Positions 44,540-55,319 of a stretch of DNA of 64,000 bases are shown here, piece after piece. The position numbers and the translations under genes were made by a program. Each line of letters starts with the position of its first letter. Position 1 is the first letter of the stretch. The notes below the pieces were generated by a model. It had not been told where the DNA came from and did no database searches. It saw only the letters and a program-made list of their open reading frames with translations. The DNA is from Deroplatys truncata (lineage: Eukaryota; Arthropoda; Insecta; Mantodea; Mantidae): positions 13,203,630-13,267,629 of the forward strand of contig CM060982.1 in the NCBI GenBank assembly GCA_030765065.1, in the 5' to 3' direction.

Positions 44540-45949
44540 TTAACAGTTTTCCTGGTTACTTCCATGTTCACGTACGGGACTGCCATTCCTAACAGGAGCT
44601 AAATCTATCTCATTGTCGCTACCATTGTTTTGAGTTCCCCTTCCTTGAGTTCGAAATCCTCGAATTCTGAAATTATGTCCTCTTGGCACATAATTTTCTT
44701 GCCATTCCTCAGATCTTTCCCGGTTATAGTTTTCCCTCCAGTGAGTGAAATTTCCCCTTTGTCTAATGTACCGCCTTCCATAATTTTGCCCTCTTTCAGG
44801 CAATCTTTCTGTCCTGACATAATTTATTTGTTCCTGTCGACCTGGTCTCCCATCTATCCTCGATCTTTCAAATTGTGGAACGTATGATTGATACCGTTGT
44901 CTGGTATTATTTTCATGACGTCTGTCTTGTCCTCTACTTTGCTGATAACTACCTTGGTAATTTCGTCTATCTCGCACATCTAAAAATCTATGCTCCCACT
45001 CTCGAGATATATCTTCTTCCTGTTGTTCCAAAGCTGTCATTAATTCTGCCATCTCATAGATGCTACGTGGTTTTGCAATTAATAAGTAATTTTGTATCCT
45101 TAAAGGATAATGCCTTGTGAGCAAACTCACAAAATCTTCCTCATTGATTGGAGGTGACAAGTTCCTAACCTGACTTGCATGTTTCAGTAAATAATCAGTC
45201 ATTGATATTCCCTCTCGTGGATCAAATTGACCATGACTAAGCATTGCTCGAATTCTGTGCTGTACCGTAACATTCCAAAATCTGTTCATGAATAACCTCT
45301 TAAAGGATTCATATGAAATTTCACCCCCTGATACCATTTGTAACCAATCTAGAGTTTTCTGGTCCAAACATCTTTTGACAACTATCATTTTTAATGCTTC
45401 AGGTATCTTTTTAATTTGAAAATACTCTGATAAGTCTGCAATAAACTGTACTGGACTGGAGTTTTCATTAAATTTTGGAAGTGGAAAATCACTTAAGATA
45501 TGATTGTAATTTTGCAAATTCCCTACTCCCATATTTAAATTCTCTAGTGTTACTTGTGCACTCTGAGTTTCAGCATTAGCTATAGATGAAGCTGCCGCAT
45601 CACTCACATTATTTGTCATACCTGAGGAACTACCTCTATCATTATTTTGTACATCTGATACATTCACATCACATATATTTGCCCTTGAATTCAATTCTAA
45701 CCTATTTACAGTACCTTGCAGATGTTCTATTGTCTGTTCCAATTTTTTATTATTCTCATTTTGAACAGCTTGGTGTTTGTTAATTTCAGAAGTTAGCTTT
45801 TGATTCAAATCTTCAGACAATTTATTTCTCTGTGTTTCTGACTCCTTCTGAATTTCAGATATTTCCCCTCTGAAATTAACTTGCACCTGAATTAAATCTG
45901 CATTTGTAGCCTCCATCATCTCTCTTAACTCATTTGAAATGCTACTCAT
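44540..45949 (-). CDS. Gypsy gag, main part
   Basis: 469 codons. N-terminus is a coiled coil with Glu/Lys/Gln/Asn heptads (EISEIQKESETQRNKLSEDL). The centre has a gag/capsid-like stretch FPLPKFNENSSPVQFIADLS, CLDQKTLDWLQMVSGGEISY, FKRLFMNRFWNVTVQHRIRA and MTDYLLKHASQVRNLSPPIN, recognisable as the retrotransposon gag fold. The C-terminus is rich in Arg, Tyr and Gln (RGQDRRHENNTRQRYQSYVP), a basic RNA-binding tail; I see no CCHC zinc knuckle. Directly preceded in the same frame by the coiled-coil frame at 45950-46594, separated by a single TGA codon. Confidence 0.8.
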   Translation of the reverse strand: MSSISNELREMMEATNADLIQVQVNFRGEISEIQKESETQRNKLSEDLNQKLTSEINKHQAVQNENNKKLEQTIEHLQGTVNRLELNSRANICDVNVSDVQNNDRGSSSGMTNNVSDAAASSIANAETQSAQVTLENLNMGVGNLQNYNHILSDFPLPKFNENSSPVQFIADLSEYFQIKKIPEALKMIVVKRCLDQKTLDWLQMVSGGEISYESFKRLFMNRFWNVTVQHRIRAMLSHGQFDPREGISMTDYLLKHASQVRNLSPPINEEDFVSLLTRHYPLRIQNYLLIAKPRSIYEMAELMTALEQQEEDISREWEHRFLDVRDRRNYQGSYQQSRGQDRRHENNTRQRYQSYVPQFERSRIDGRPGRQEQINYVRTERLPERGQNYGRRYIRQRGNFTHWRENYNRERSEEWQENYVPRGHNFRIRGFRTQGRGTQNNGSDNEIDLAPVRNGSPVREHGSNQENC

Positions 45950-46594
45950 TCAGCTACCTAATTCTGTACATTTTACATCAACATGTTCTATTTTATTATT
46001 AACCTCACTTTTTTGGTTTGATATTTCCCTGCTCATTTCTGACATTTTCTTTGAAACTTCACCTATTTCATTTGCTATCATTTCCTGATTTTCATTTCTC
46101 ATTCTCATCATACTACTATCTAGCTCCATGAATTTCTTTTCAATTTCTTCCCTGTTTTGTTCTAAGCTTTTACCAATATCTTCCCTTAATTCCCTATGAC
46201 TCTTTTGCATATCTTCCCTGTTTTGATCTATTTTCTTTTCTAATTTCTCATTATTTTTACCAATATCTTGAGTTAGTTTTTCTAATTTCTCATTATTCAT
46301 TTCCATGTTCTGAGTTAGTTTTTGTTCTAAACTCCTATCAAATTCTTCCCTCAATTCCCTACTCATATTTCTCAGCATTTCCATCATCATACTAGCATCA
46401 AGATTAACATTTCCTGCTATTCTATTCTGACTTTCTGCACTAACATTTCCACCCTCAAATCCTACATTGTTTGAGCTATTTTCTGTAACCTGTATTGAAT
46501 TACAGCTAACTGTTACACTATCTCCCTCCATAATTATTTCTTCAATATTATTAGTAGCCATTGTTTTCTTTATCCTACCGCTCCTAAGGTACAT
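45950..46594 (-). CDS. Gypsy gag leader, coiled coil
   Basis: 214 codons with a short basic start (MYLRSGRIKKTMATN) and then a long heptad-type coiled coil (EEFDRSLEQKLTQNMEMNNE, repeated KLEKLTQDIGKNNEKLEKKI, EDIGKSLEQNREEIEKKFME). It ends in TGA at 45952-45950 and the next codon, ATG at 45949, continues the coiled coil in the same frame. So the gag protein is either one frame with a point-mutated stop or normally made by stop read-through. Its start is about 370 bp after the 5' LTR. Confidence 0.75.
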   Translation of the reverse strand: MYLRSGRIKKTMATNNIEEIIMEGDSVTVSCNSIQVTENSSNNVGFEGGNVSAESQNRIAGNVNLDASMMMEMLRNMSRELREEFDRSLEQKLTQNMEMNNEKLEKLTQDIGKNNEKLEKKIDQNREDMQKSHRELREDIGKSLEQNREEIEKKFMELDSSMMRMRNENQEMIANEIGEVSKKMSEMSREISNQKSEVNNKIEHVDVKCTELGS

Positions 46595-46966
46595 TTAAAT
46601 CTTTTTACCCTTTTTTTTTTAGAATTAACATAACACTTTTCTAACCTTTCTGATGTTATCTGCTGATGTAGCTTTGATGTCCAGCTTTCTGCCCCTCTCT
46701 CCTAGATTATATGTTGCTTCTGCGTTGTATTACGATGAATCTACGTCGTTTAGTTGTTTTGTAGTTGAATTCTCCTGTTGCCTTTTAATCTCGGAATTAC
46801 GATGTCCAATCATCCGCGTAGTCTGTCGTCCCTTTTGTTGTTTCTGGAATCTGCGTCTTGTAGTTCAGTTCACTTCTCCATTCGCCCCTTCCTGGTCATC
46901 TCACTTCTTCCTGGTTAATTCTGTCCCTTCCTGGTTATTCTGCCCCATGTTCTGGGTACCAATTTG
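46595..46966 (-). other. Gypsy 5' leader with primer-binding region
   Basis: Between the 5' LTR and the first gag codon. Directly next to the LTR the minus strand reads CAAATTGGTACCCAGAACAT, a TGG-starting primer-binding site. The same block, diverged, follows the LTR at 2448. I did not match it to a particular tRNA. Confidence 0.6.
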
Positions 46967-47929
46967 TGACGGTATTATTTATAATGTTTGTGTATTTGTG
47001 TTTACTTCACTCGTTGAAACCATCTTGTGACGTCATTCATTTGTTAGGTTTGCTAGCTCCATCTGGTGTTAGCAATTTGCGGCAGTATTAGTTTTTTCTT
47101 GTTTAAAAAAAAATGCTACTGTTATTTTATTTAATTTTGGTTCTTTGTCCTCCGGCTAGCTATTATCCTTTTGGTCAAGCACTTCTCTATATACAGGTTG
47201 TGTAAACGGAAAGGAATCTTTTATCCAAAGATAACACTGATGAAGAAATTTGTTTTACACTTTTATTGTCGAACACGTTAACTATCACATTTACACATTG
47301 ATCTTGACACTCGCCAAACTGAAACTGTTATAATAACTTCATTACTGATAATTCTTAATTCGCATACTTCAACTTTTTGTATAATTAACTTTATAACACT
47401 TGAGATTTTTCGTAACTCTGTTACGCGTAACCTGCAAATTGATATCCGAAGTGTGCCGTACAAATACTTTCGACGAACTGACGGGAATGCGACGTGTAGT
47501 GTACAAAGGATTTTGATGAACTGACGGGGTCTACCTCTAACCTACTCTTTTTATACTCCTTCACCCAGATATGCCTAAAGATTATAACTGAACTGCAATT
47601 GGCTAATAAAACGCGCCAACATTAGCGTCTATTTTTATATCCAATGAAAATTATGAATACATATGCTCTAGGGAAATGTTCCAGAAGATTCTAAAAGAAA
47701 AACGCGCCAATATTACATAACTTCCTCGTTTCCAATAATGATAAACAGCTCACCCCCTCGCTGCATTATTGCACGCTATTATTGTCAGTTTCAGTAAGGC
47801 CCTATAAACTTACTTCTCAACAATAATTACAATCAATAAACATCTCAAATCAATGTCACACAAAAATGCATATTCATATTACAATCATTATTTACATTTA
47901 AGTAATTTGTGATACAAATTACTGCATCA
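46967..47929 (-). repeat. 5' LTR of the gypsy element
   Basis: 963 bp; nearly identical to 38384-39348. Carries the same TATA region and the palindromic start GTAATTTGTATCACAAATTAC. Confidence 0.9.
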
Positions 47930-47933
47930 AAGC

Positions 47934-48345
47934 ATACCATAATAATTGTTTGGTCCATAGACACTGGTAAACATGCCCCTGAATGGCGAGGAATATAACC
48001 ATGAGAAAATGGAAATCATCAAAAGAGCTAGCAGTTAAGATGACTGAAAAGTTCAAAAAGCAGAAGTACCTGACCATGCTCCACAATGGGAAACAAACAT
48101 CAACATACAAAGAATTCACATATCGCCCAACATTTGTGCATCGCTTTAGGAAACTTGTACAATTGTAATCAAAAGAAAAACCAGGAGTGTACCAAATCAG
48201 CTGTTCGGATTGCAATAAAATTTACATTGCAACAACCAAAAGAAGTCCCAGTATAAGACTGAATATAAAATACGAATAAACAGACAAATCTATAGTAGCG
48301 AACCATTTCCTAGAAAAATAAACCACAACATGCAGAATGAAATAA
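47934..48345 (+). pseudogene. PLE endonuclease fragment
   Basis: Continuation of the RT fragment at 37857-38383 after the gypsy element. Visible pieces: STYKEFTYRPTFVHRFRKL, then KPGVYQISCSDCNKIYIATTKR (GIY-YIG with the CxxC pair; YIG reads YIA). Followed by a decayed SxVxNH block. Stops and frameshifts prevent function. Confidence 0.75.
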
Positions 48346-48645
48346 AACTACTATAAACCACCAGAAACCAAAAGTAATTAGATGTATGGGAGAAGATCTT
48401 TATCATGAAACATGAACTTGTAATGAAGTTTGAAATTCTGACCGAGATAAATGCATATACCAAGTTGTTGAAACTTCCACCACCAGAGGAAGCCTGTCCA
48501 ACCATGAGAAAACCAGATATACAAATCAGTCAAAGACAACTGATGATGTAGACAGCCTATGAAAACGTTTCTGCATATTAATGTGGTGAGTGAAACCATT
48601 CAAGTGTTTAATCGACTCCTACTCTCAGTTATATTAATCTAAATT

Positions 48646-49378
48646 GGTTTCGGTGCATAAATTTTCCTTCTGTTTTAAACTCATGAAGATATTCTGTGTA
48701 ATTCTGTCTCTAGAAGCTCTGCTGATGTTATCTCAGGATGTTCTGCTGCCATCCTTCAGTCAGTCAATTCTTATTTCACCTTCAATTTCTTGTCGATTAG
48801 ATGCATGATTATGAACATCTTTAATAACAACCACTTGATTGGCTAACATTTCAGTTATGGCTCTTGCCTTACAATTGAGGCTTTCTATTACAAGTCCAAT
48901 ATTCTCTATATTTTCTGAGGAATCTCTGATGGTAAAAAAACTTGTTTGAAAATAATTTCTTATCCACTTGAGAAGAACTGATTTTATCTTTGCACCAGTC
49001 ATTATTAAGAGTAGTTAAAGCTTGTAAATTTATTCTCATTAAAACGCTGTGATAGAATGACACTAATCAGTTCTATTTGGAAGATGTAACCATAACTACA
49101 ACATAACAAATGATTCAGAGAATCTGCACATAAGGACACTTAAATTAGGGAAGACATGTGGAGGAGCTGCGGAGAAGGATGGCTGAGGAAAAAACATGCT
49201 TAAGGGATATATGACTAGGGAAAATTGGTAGGGAATCAACTTAATGGACCCTGAAAATTGACTATTATCTAAATTTATTCAGTAATAACTGTTGAATTTT
49301 CCTGATTATTTGTTGCTGTGGAATTTTTGGATAATTTGATATATATATATTACAAATTTTCTGTACTTTTATTTGCAG
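48646..49378. other. 3' part of the first WDR89 intron, no clear element
   Basis: Minus frames at 48760-49002 and 48869-49063 (RDSSENIENIGLVIESLNCK) overlap but show no family I recognise. TATATATATAT and TTTGCAG close to the acceptor at 49378. Confidence 0.4.
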
Positions 49379-49560
49379 ATGATACAGAAGGAAAAACTGC
49401 ATTAAAACCTTTGTTGGATTTTGATATTACTTGCAATGGTAATTTTCTTTGTGGAGGTACAGAATTATTAGAAGAAGATGCGTTTCTTCTGTTTTGGGAT
49501 ATACGTTTTGCAGATCTTCTAGGAGGTTATTGGGAATCCCACACTGATGATATTACTCAG
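49379..49560 (+). CDS. WDR89: WDR89 internal exon
   Basis: 182 nt, phase 1 in and 0 out. Encodes DTEGKTALKPLLDFDITCNG, then NFLCGGTELLEEDAFLLFWD and ADLLGGYWESHTDDITQ. The combination 'F-vNcn---lc-GTE---eDaFlvFWD-R----lG-y-ESH-dDIT-v' is characteristic of WDR89 orthologues from animals. Acceptor TTTGCAG ends at 49378; donor GTTGGT starts at 49561. It joins in frame to the exon at 61714, which continues the propeller with VQFHP. Confidence 0.9.
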
Positions 49561-50239
49561 GTTGGTTAATGCAGCAATGCATTTATTATACAATCCAAAT
49601 AAAAAATATAATTTCTTTGTTCATGCAAGTATTCAATGAAGTGCCTTTTTTGCATAATAATATTAAACTCTTGAACAGTCTGTTCTTAAAATCCTTTAAG
49701 CTTGCATTGGCAGTTTCATCCTAAGTGCTTTTTTTATCATCAACAATGAAAGTTAATTATTATGGTATTATTACAGTAAAATTGGATATGTTTGTATGCC
49801 TCATTAAGCTTAGTATGAATCAAGTAAATTGCAATGATAATATAAACAATTGCTCTTTTCTTTCTTATGTCAAAGATGGGATCACTGGTTCATGGATAAT
49901 ATTTGCTTATGATATTGTTCTTTTCATGCTTGCTATTAAGTATTATGTTTTGTAATGCAGATGATGTATAAAAATCTATTATTTTGTGTTAGAAAAATGT
50001 TTAAGAACTTCCTTACCATTTAGTTTTGTATTCTATTTTACAGATGATTTATCACTTGGATCTTAACTTCTGCTCTTTTATTTCAGTGACTATGGTTATT
50101 TCTCATAAGCTTTATAAACAAATCCTTTATAATTTTTTAGCTGCAGTTCACTATTAAAATGTGCAAATGATTTTGACTTCTTGAAGTGCAGAAACCTGAA
50201 GCTCCATGTGATTTTTGTTATAATTAGAAATCCTTTTAT

Positions 50240-50760
50240 TTATTTATTATTATTAATATTATTATATTTTTTATTTTATTATTATTTTTATTTATTTATT
50301 TAATTTTTTTTATTGGCTGTTACTGTACTCATACAAGTTTCTGACATGATCAAAAATAGAGTATATAAATCAAATATAAAAAAATATTTACAAATTTTCA
50401 ACCTTATACCATTTTTCTATTAAGTATTTTAATTTGCTTTGAAATTGTTTTTCACCATTTAATGCCTTTATTGCTGTTGGCAGCCTATTAAATAAAATCT
50501 GTAACACTACAAAAACATCTTTATCACTAGATTTGTTTGATGGTCCATTCCCTGAATCAGTTATTGTTGTGTCTGTACATGTACATCAGCATTCTTCAAA
50601 TTTATCTTATTTACAATAAAGAGAATTGCCTTATATACATACAGTTAGTGTCAACATTTTATTTTGTTTGCATATATCTACACTGGAGTCAGTATTTTTA
50701 AGTTTAAATTTTATTTAACTGTTTAATTTATTGTACTGGCATTCAGCCCTGGCTTTTTAC
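50240..50760 (-). pseudogene. CR1/Jockey-type LINE C-terminus with simple-repeat tail
   Basis: The minus strand reads, in shifting frames, NAD-x-H-x-QQ, then ICQQQ-NKALNGEKQFKAKLKYLIEKW-like text (for example VKNNFKAN and IFDLYTLFLIMSETCM), the pattern 'lfN-LP--ik-l-g-k-FK-kLk-yLi-k-fYsv-efl' that ends CR1/Jockey RT proteins. On the + strand side the element ends in TTTATT-type repeats (50237-50310), a common CR1-type tail. Confidence 0.5.
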
Positions 50761-53700
50761 CGATCATATTCATAAATTACAATATTTTCCTTAGTCAACT
50801 TCCTTTAATTCTTAACTTCTTACTTTATTTATCTCTCTTTACTGTCCAAATCCATTTATTTTTAATTTTACTTGAAAATTGCCTTAATCTCCTATTGTCC
50901 TTATAAAACATTTCAATTATAGCAAAATTTCTACCTATCTTAAACCATTTCTTTCTCATACACTCTTTTCCCCAAATTTCTGTTCCTTCATCATCTTCTC
51001 CTCCACATATGAGGTATTGATTTTTGTGGTATACCTTTCCTTAAATCTTTTAACCTCCACACATCAGTTCTTACCCATACAATGCTCTCTCGCTCTTCTT
51101 TATTTACTATGTCTATATATTTTGCCCTTCCCCAATGTGTGTTTCATTTGTATATAAAACAGCTTATATTTTCAACTTACTCGCTAAATGGGTTTTGTAC
51201 TTCTATATCTTCAACTCTCTCCCTTGCCATTCTCCTAAAATATTCACATTATTTTCCCTTCTTCTCCAAATCTCCCCCAGCCCATTATTCTCCAAATTAC
51301 TCCACTATTCTTTAAGCTTTTTTCTTGGTATTCTAAGCACTGTCTCAACATATTTATTTTCTTTAAGTTCAAGAATCTAAGCCAGTATTTCAGAGCTCTT
51401 TCCATTATCTTTCCCTTACTTGGCACCCTGCCATTTCAATTTGAGCTGCCTGTATTACAACTGCATTCCGTAACCCTAGCATTTCTCTGCAGAACACCCT
51501 ATGCCCCTCATCAGTACTCTCCCACCCTCCCTCTAATCCCCATATTCTATGCCATACATCATTTTTGCCTCCATCACCATACTGTATACTTTCTCTAGCC
51601 ATTTAATATTTATATATCAGGTATTCTATATTTACTACTTCTGGTAGCTGACATAGCCCCTTTTCCTTTTGCTAGTGCAAACTTTTTATGTTTTTCCCAT
51701 TTACCGCCTCCATCTAATTTAACTCTTAGATAAATCTAGCACTATAATCTTGCACTACCCTATATTCCTTTTCTCCCCTCCATTTCTCATATTTACTTAA
51801 TTTTCCTCCTTTCTTAAATACCACAATCTGTGTTTTCTCTTAGTTCACTTTTAATCTCCATTTTTGCAGTATTTGTCTATTCCTTGCAAGGCTTATTTTA
51901 AACCATTAACTGTAATTGATCCTATCACTAGGTCGTCTGCTAAAAGTAGTCCCAGAATTTGAATATTATTGATGACTGGCACAAAATTGTTATTCCTCCC
52001 AATTTCTAGTAATATATCATCTATGTATAAATTGAATAGGACTGGGCGTAATTTACATCCTTATCTGAGGCCTTTCTTTTGTTGGATTTCTCATGTTACT
52101 ACTCCTTCCTCCACCCTAATGCAGAAAGTATTCTCATTATACAATACTCTACCATGTGTCTGCTTATTCCTTTACTTAATAATTTATGCCACAAAAACTG
52201 TAACTCTATCTTGTCATGTGCTTTCTCCAAATCAACAAAGGCCATATATAATTTACCTCTTTTATCTTTTAGATATTTGTCTACTAGCATTTTTATAATA
52301 AATAAATTGTCAACTGTTCTCCTCCTAGTCCGAAAGCCCATCTGGAATTCTGAAAGGATGTTATATTTTTCAACCCAGGTTTGTAACCTACTTGCCAAAG
52401 TGCCTGTAAAAATTTTTCCTACGTGTGGCAATAATGCTATTCCTTGGTAGTTACTGGATTTATTGACACTGCCCTTGCTTTATAAATAGGATGTACAATT
52501 GCTTCCCTCCAATTTTTTGGGTACATAACCCTTTCTTATAATTGAATTACATAGATCTGCTAAGATCTTAACTCTATATGCTTCATTGCACCATTCCTTA
52601 AGGAATTCTGTTGGAATACCATCTATTCCAGTTGCTTTATTTTTCTTCAGTAGTGTAACTTGATTTATAATTTCTTCATTTCTTATTTCACCATCCATAA
52701 TTTCTTTAAAACTATTTCTAATTTCTGGAATTCCTACAGATTCTATACTTTTATCATCCCCCCCCCATAAAGCACTTCAAAATACTCCATCCATTGTCCT
52801 GACAATACTGAATTTCTTTATATCTATGTTAGGTTGGCTTTAAGGCTTTCCAAACCTTGTTAACATTGCTTTCATTTTTCTTCCTCCAATCTGTTTTTTT
52901 TTTTGGGGGGGGGGGTTCTAGCAATAGGCTATGTAAACATCTCCCCTACATAAACTTCTCTAAATTCTCTATCTTCTAGTTCTCTCCACTTGACCAGCAA
53001 TTGTTTAATTTGTCTTTTTGTTACCCTATCTTCTTCGTCAAACCAGTCCTCATTCTTTTTATAAACCCTCTTTTTTGTTCTCATATCCTCTCCAGCCCTT
53101 TGTATAACATTGTTTAGAATGACAACTGTGATCTTTATTTGACATCCCTTTGATATGAATTCTATTCCACATAGACATATTTGCCCATAATTTGAGTCTT
53201 AGTGTTTGCTTAAATTTATCACTAAATACTTCTTTCCATTTATATCTATTATACTCATTACAATACCTTTCCTCCCTTAGATTGTTTACCACTTGCTCTG
53301 GATACAGTGGAAAATACCCACTGTTAGAACTTAAAATTGCTTAACATGTACCCAATATTAATTGGCCATAATATGTAATCACTAATCAGTTACACTTTGC
53401 CCATTACTGCTAACAAAAATGAATTCCCTCTTTTCATCTTCACCATGTTTTCCATTCAAACATCCAAAGCATTCAATTCACAAAATTCTAACAATTTTTC
53501 ACAACCTAGATCAACAACCTTGGCTTTACTTTGTCTAAACTTCTCATTTTTCGACACTATTTCACCACTCACCAATCACTTTCCCCAATCCTAATATTAA
53601 AGTCTCCCATTACTATTACTTCTAAGTTCAAGTATTTCTCTTTTACCTCTTGTCTGTCTCTTTCCATTTGTTTAAAGAGGTCAGGGTTATGGAACCGCAA

Positions 53701-54060
53701 TTACACAGGGGGTTATATACTATTCCTATACATACATTCACTTCTATCTGCTTGCCCTCTATTATAATGCATAATGTTTCTTTACTTCTGGACCATGCTT
53801 CTTTTATTCCTCTGCTTAAGGTATGCCTTACAAACAAAGCTATCCCTTCAGAAACCTCCCCCCCCCTTCCTTGCTACTGTTTTGCACTTTCTTCCTATAT
53901 ATTTAAAATCCTTTATATTTATCTGCTCTTCTTTTAACCATGATTCTACTACAGCTAAGTAGTCCAAGTTTATTAGCAACTGCTTTAAACTTCCCGCATA
54001 TAATTTATTTTTAAGGCCTTCACAGTTCCAAAAACCCAACCTCCTTACTTTTCCTTTAAC
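50761..54060 (-). mobile_element. LINE of the 27.3-kb family, endonuclease retained, heavily broken
   Basis: Minus strand, right to left: APE endonuclease start GFWNCEGLKNKLYAGSLKQL and LAVVESWLKEEQI (54039-53900); SRSKETLCIIIEGKQIEVNV with GIVYNP (53800-53690); linker; RT with NEEIINQVTLLKKNKATGID (52680), EKYNILSEFQMGFRTRRRTV (52350), KLYMAFVDLEKAHDKIELQF (52240, block A), CKLRPVLFNLYIDD (52060, decayed block B), LLADDLVIGS (51930) and FCREMLGLRNAVVIQAAQIE (51490). These align block by block with the frame at 27601-29469, so they are one family. At least six frame changes. Confidence 0.8.
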
Positions 54061-54149
54061 CTATTGTGAGCCTGCCCTATGTCTAAATCTGTCTTAATGT
54101 TTTCTTGCTTCTTAATTCTATTCCCTCTTTCAATGTTGTTGTTCACCAA

Positions 54150-54750
54150 TGGCACTGGGGATTAATTGATCTGCATCATTTTCCCTCTGGTTTCCCAATA
54201 TAAAGTCTGTAAGTTATCACTTTTAAGCCCTTTGCATTTGGCAAGATGCTATTTGTTCAGGATGACATCTTCTTCACAGAGAGTGCACTTGAATGTAGGT
54301 AGGCATCCTATCTTGTAGAGATGTTCTGCAAGACAGTCGTGGCCAGTTGCCATCCTAAATACAGCCACTGCAGTTTTCCTTGGCATTTTTTGTATATCAA
54401 CTCTGTCTTTAATATTCTTATAATCTTTATCTTGTAATTTATCTTCTTCAAGTCTCTGCTGTCTTTTGAAATGTTGTTTAATGTTATTTAATTGTTTATT
54501 TCTATTTGTCCTACAGGTTTTATTTGTTGTATTGCATCTTTCTTTGCTAATTGATATGCATGTTCATTGCCCAAAAGTCCGACATGAGCTGGGATCCATT
54601 ATAGAGTGACATGATTTCTAGTTTCAACTGCTTTATTTCTTTAATATTTCTTGTTTTTTATTATTGTAATTTACTATTCCATCTATGGCTGATACCACTA
54701 TGGCAGGTACCACTCAAGATCAGGCAGGCTACCTTATAGAAATAAACATT
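54150..54750 (-). pseudogene. LINE RNase H and C-terminal finger fragment
   Basis: Minus strand: HVTL-WIPAHVGLLGNEHAY then QLAKKDAIQ (54610-54530), the RNase H end with the 'WiPgH-Gi-GNE-AD-lAk' block, and LATGHDCLAEHLYKIGCLPT followed by FKCTLCEEDVI and a decayed QHLAKC (54380-54230), the 'RLRTGHd-L--HL-r------C--C----et--H-l--C' finger found after RNase H. It is therefore a different LINE lineage from the neighbours on both sides, joined end to end with 50761-54060. Confidence 0.65.
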
Positions 54751-54924
54751 GCCAAAATTCCAAAAATATTAGCATTTGACCTTTTAAATATGCAAAAGTT
54801 GTTACACCACTTCCAGTTACATATTCTAGTGCAATTTATTGAATCCTGGTTGTGTAGTCTGCTGTTATTTCTTCAATGCCTTCAGAACTCCATCTTTTTG
54901 TTATGTCTGTCTTCCAGAACTCTT

Positions 54925-54928
54925 ATCT

Positions 54929-54959
<31 letters not shown>

Positions 54960-55179
54960 TTTCGTATGTGCATTGATGTAAAACAGCCTTTACTAAGGCT
55001 AATATTTGCATTATGAAAGAGCAATTATGTCCTTGGGCATTTACAATAGCATTGATTACTATTCGCTTGCATTAGATTTGTTTGCTACTTCGAGGTATTA
55101 TTTAGTTGTATTATATTTATTTACTGCTTTGCAATTATTATATAGTTGTATTACATTTCCATACTGTTTCGCACTTTAC

Positions 55180-55230
<51 letters not shown>

Positions 55231-55280
55231 TTTGTATTACATTTGTTTACTGCTTCATGGTTATTATTCAGTTATATTAC
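54925..55280. repeat. TTTA microsatellite and a ~40-bp minisatellite containing an ATT tract
   Basis: (TTTA)n at 54930-54963. From 55067 units of about 39-40 bp follow each other: starts TTGCATTAGATTTGTTTGCT (55067), TTGTATTATATTTATTTACT (55106), TTGTATTACATTTCCATACT (55146), and again at 55232. The third unit is inflated by an (ATT)n run at 55183-55229. Confidence 0.75.
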
Positions 55281-55319
55281 GAAGTGTGTTAAAAGTATTG
55301 AGCATTGCACTGTGAAAGC

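Larger units (their letters stand above)
38384..47929 (-). mobile_element. Gypsy-type LTR retrotransposon, complete but broken
   Basis: Flanked by AAGC at 38380-38383 and 47930-47933 (4-bp target duplication). LTRs at 38384-39348 and 46967-47929 are about 99 percent identical by eye. Orientation is minus: 5' LTR on the right. Order: leader, coiled-coil and gag (46594-44540), protease (44471-43617), RT-RNase H-integrase (43663-41807, resuming at 40852-40049), purine-rich tract AGTGGGGCATA just before the 3' LTR, and no envelope frame between 40048 and 39349. A younger PLE (40853-41820) interrupts the integrase. Without it the element is about 8.6 kb. It is inactive because of this insertion and small indels, but young. 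Confidence 0.9.
33944..48645 (+). mobile_element. Old fold-back Penelope-like element interrupted by two later insertions
   Basis: The outer arms match in inverted orientation: 33944-34213 (TTAATATAACTGAGAGTAGG...) against 48341-48645 (...CCTACTCTCAGTTATATTAA). Between them, on the + strand, lie an RT piece (37857-38383) and an endonuclease piece (47934-48345) of the same element. Two later insertions separate these parts: an RNase H-type LINE (34214-37856, minus) and a gypsy element (38384-47929, minus). Removing the gypsy and one AAGC duplication restores a continuous reading around the junction, which supports a single original PLE. Confidence 0.75.
3894..49378 (+). other. WDR89: WDR89 intron, 45,485 bp
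   Basis: Bounded by GTAGTA at 3894 and TTTGCAG ending at 49378, phase 1. The intron consists largely of recognisable transposons in both orientations, listed separately. The length is inferred from exon phase and the protein match across the junction, not from transcript data. Confidence 0.8.
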
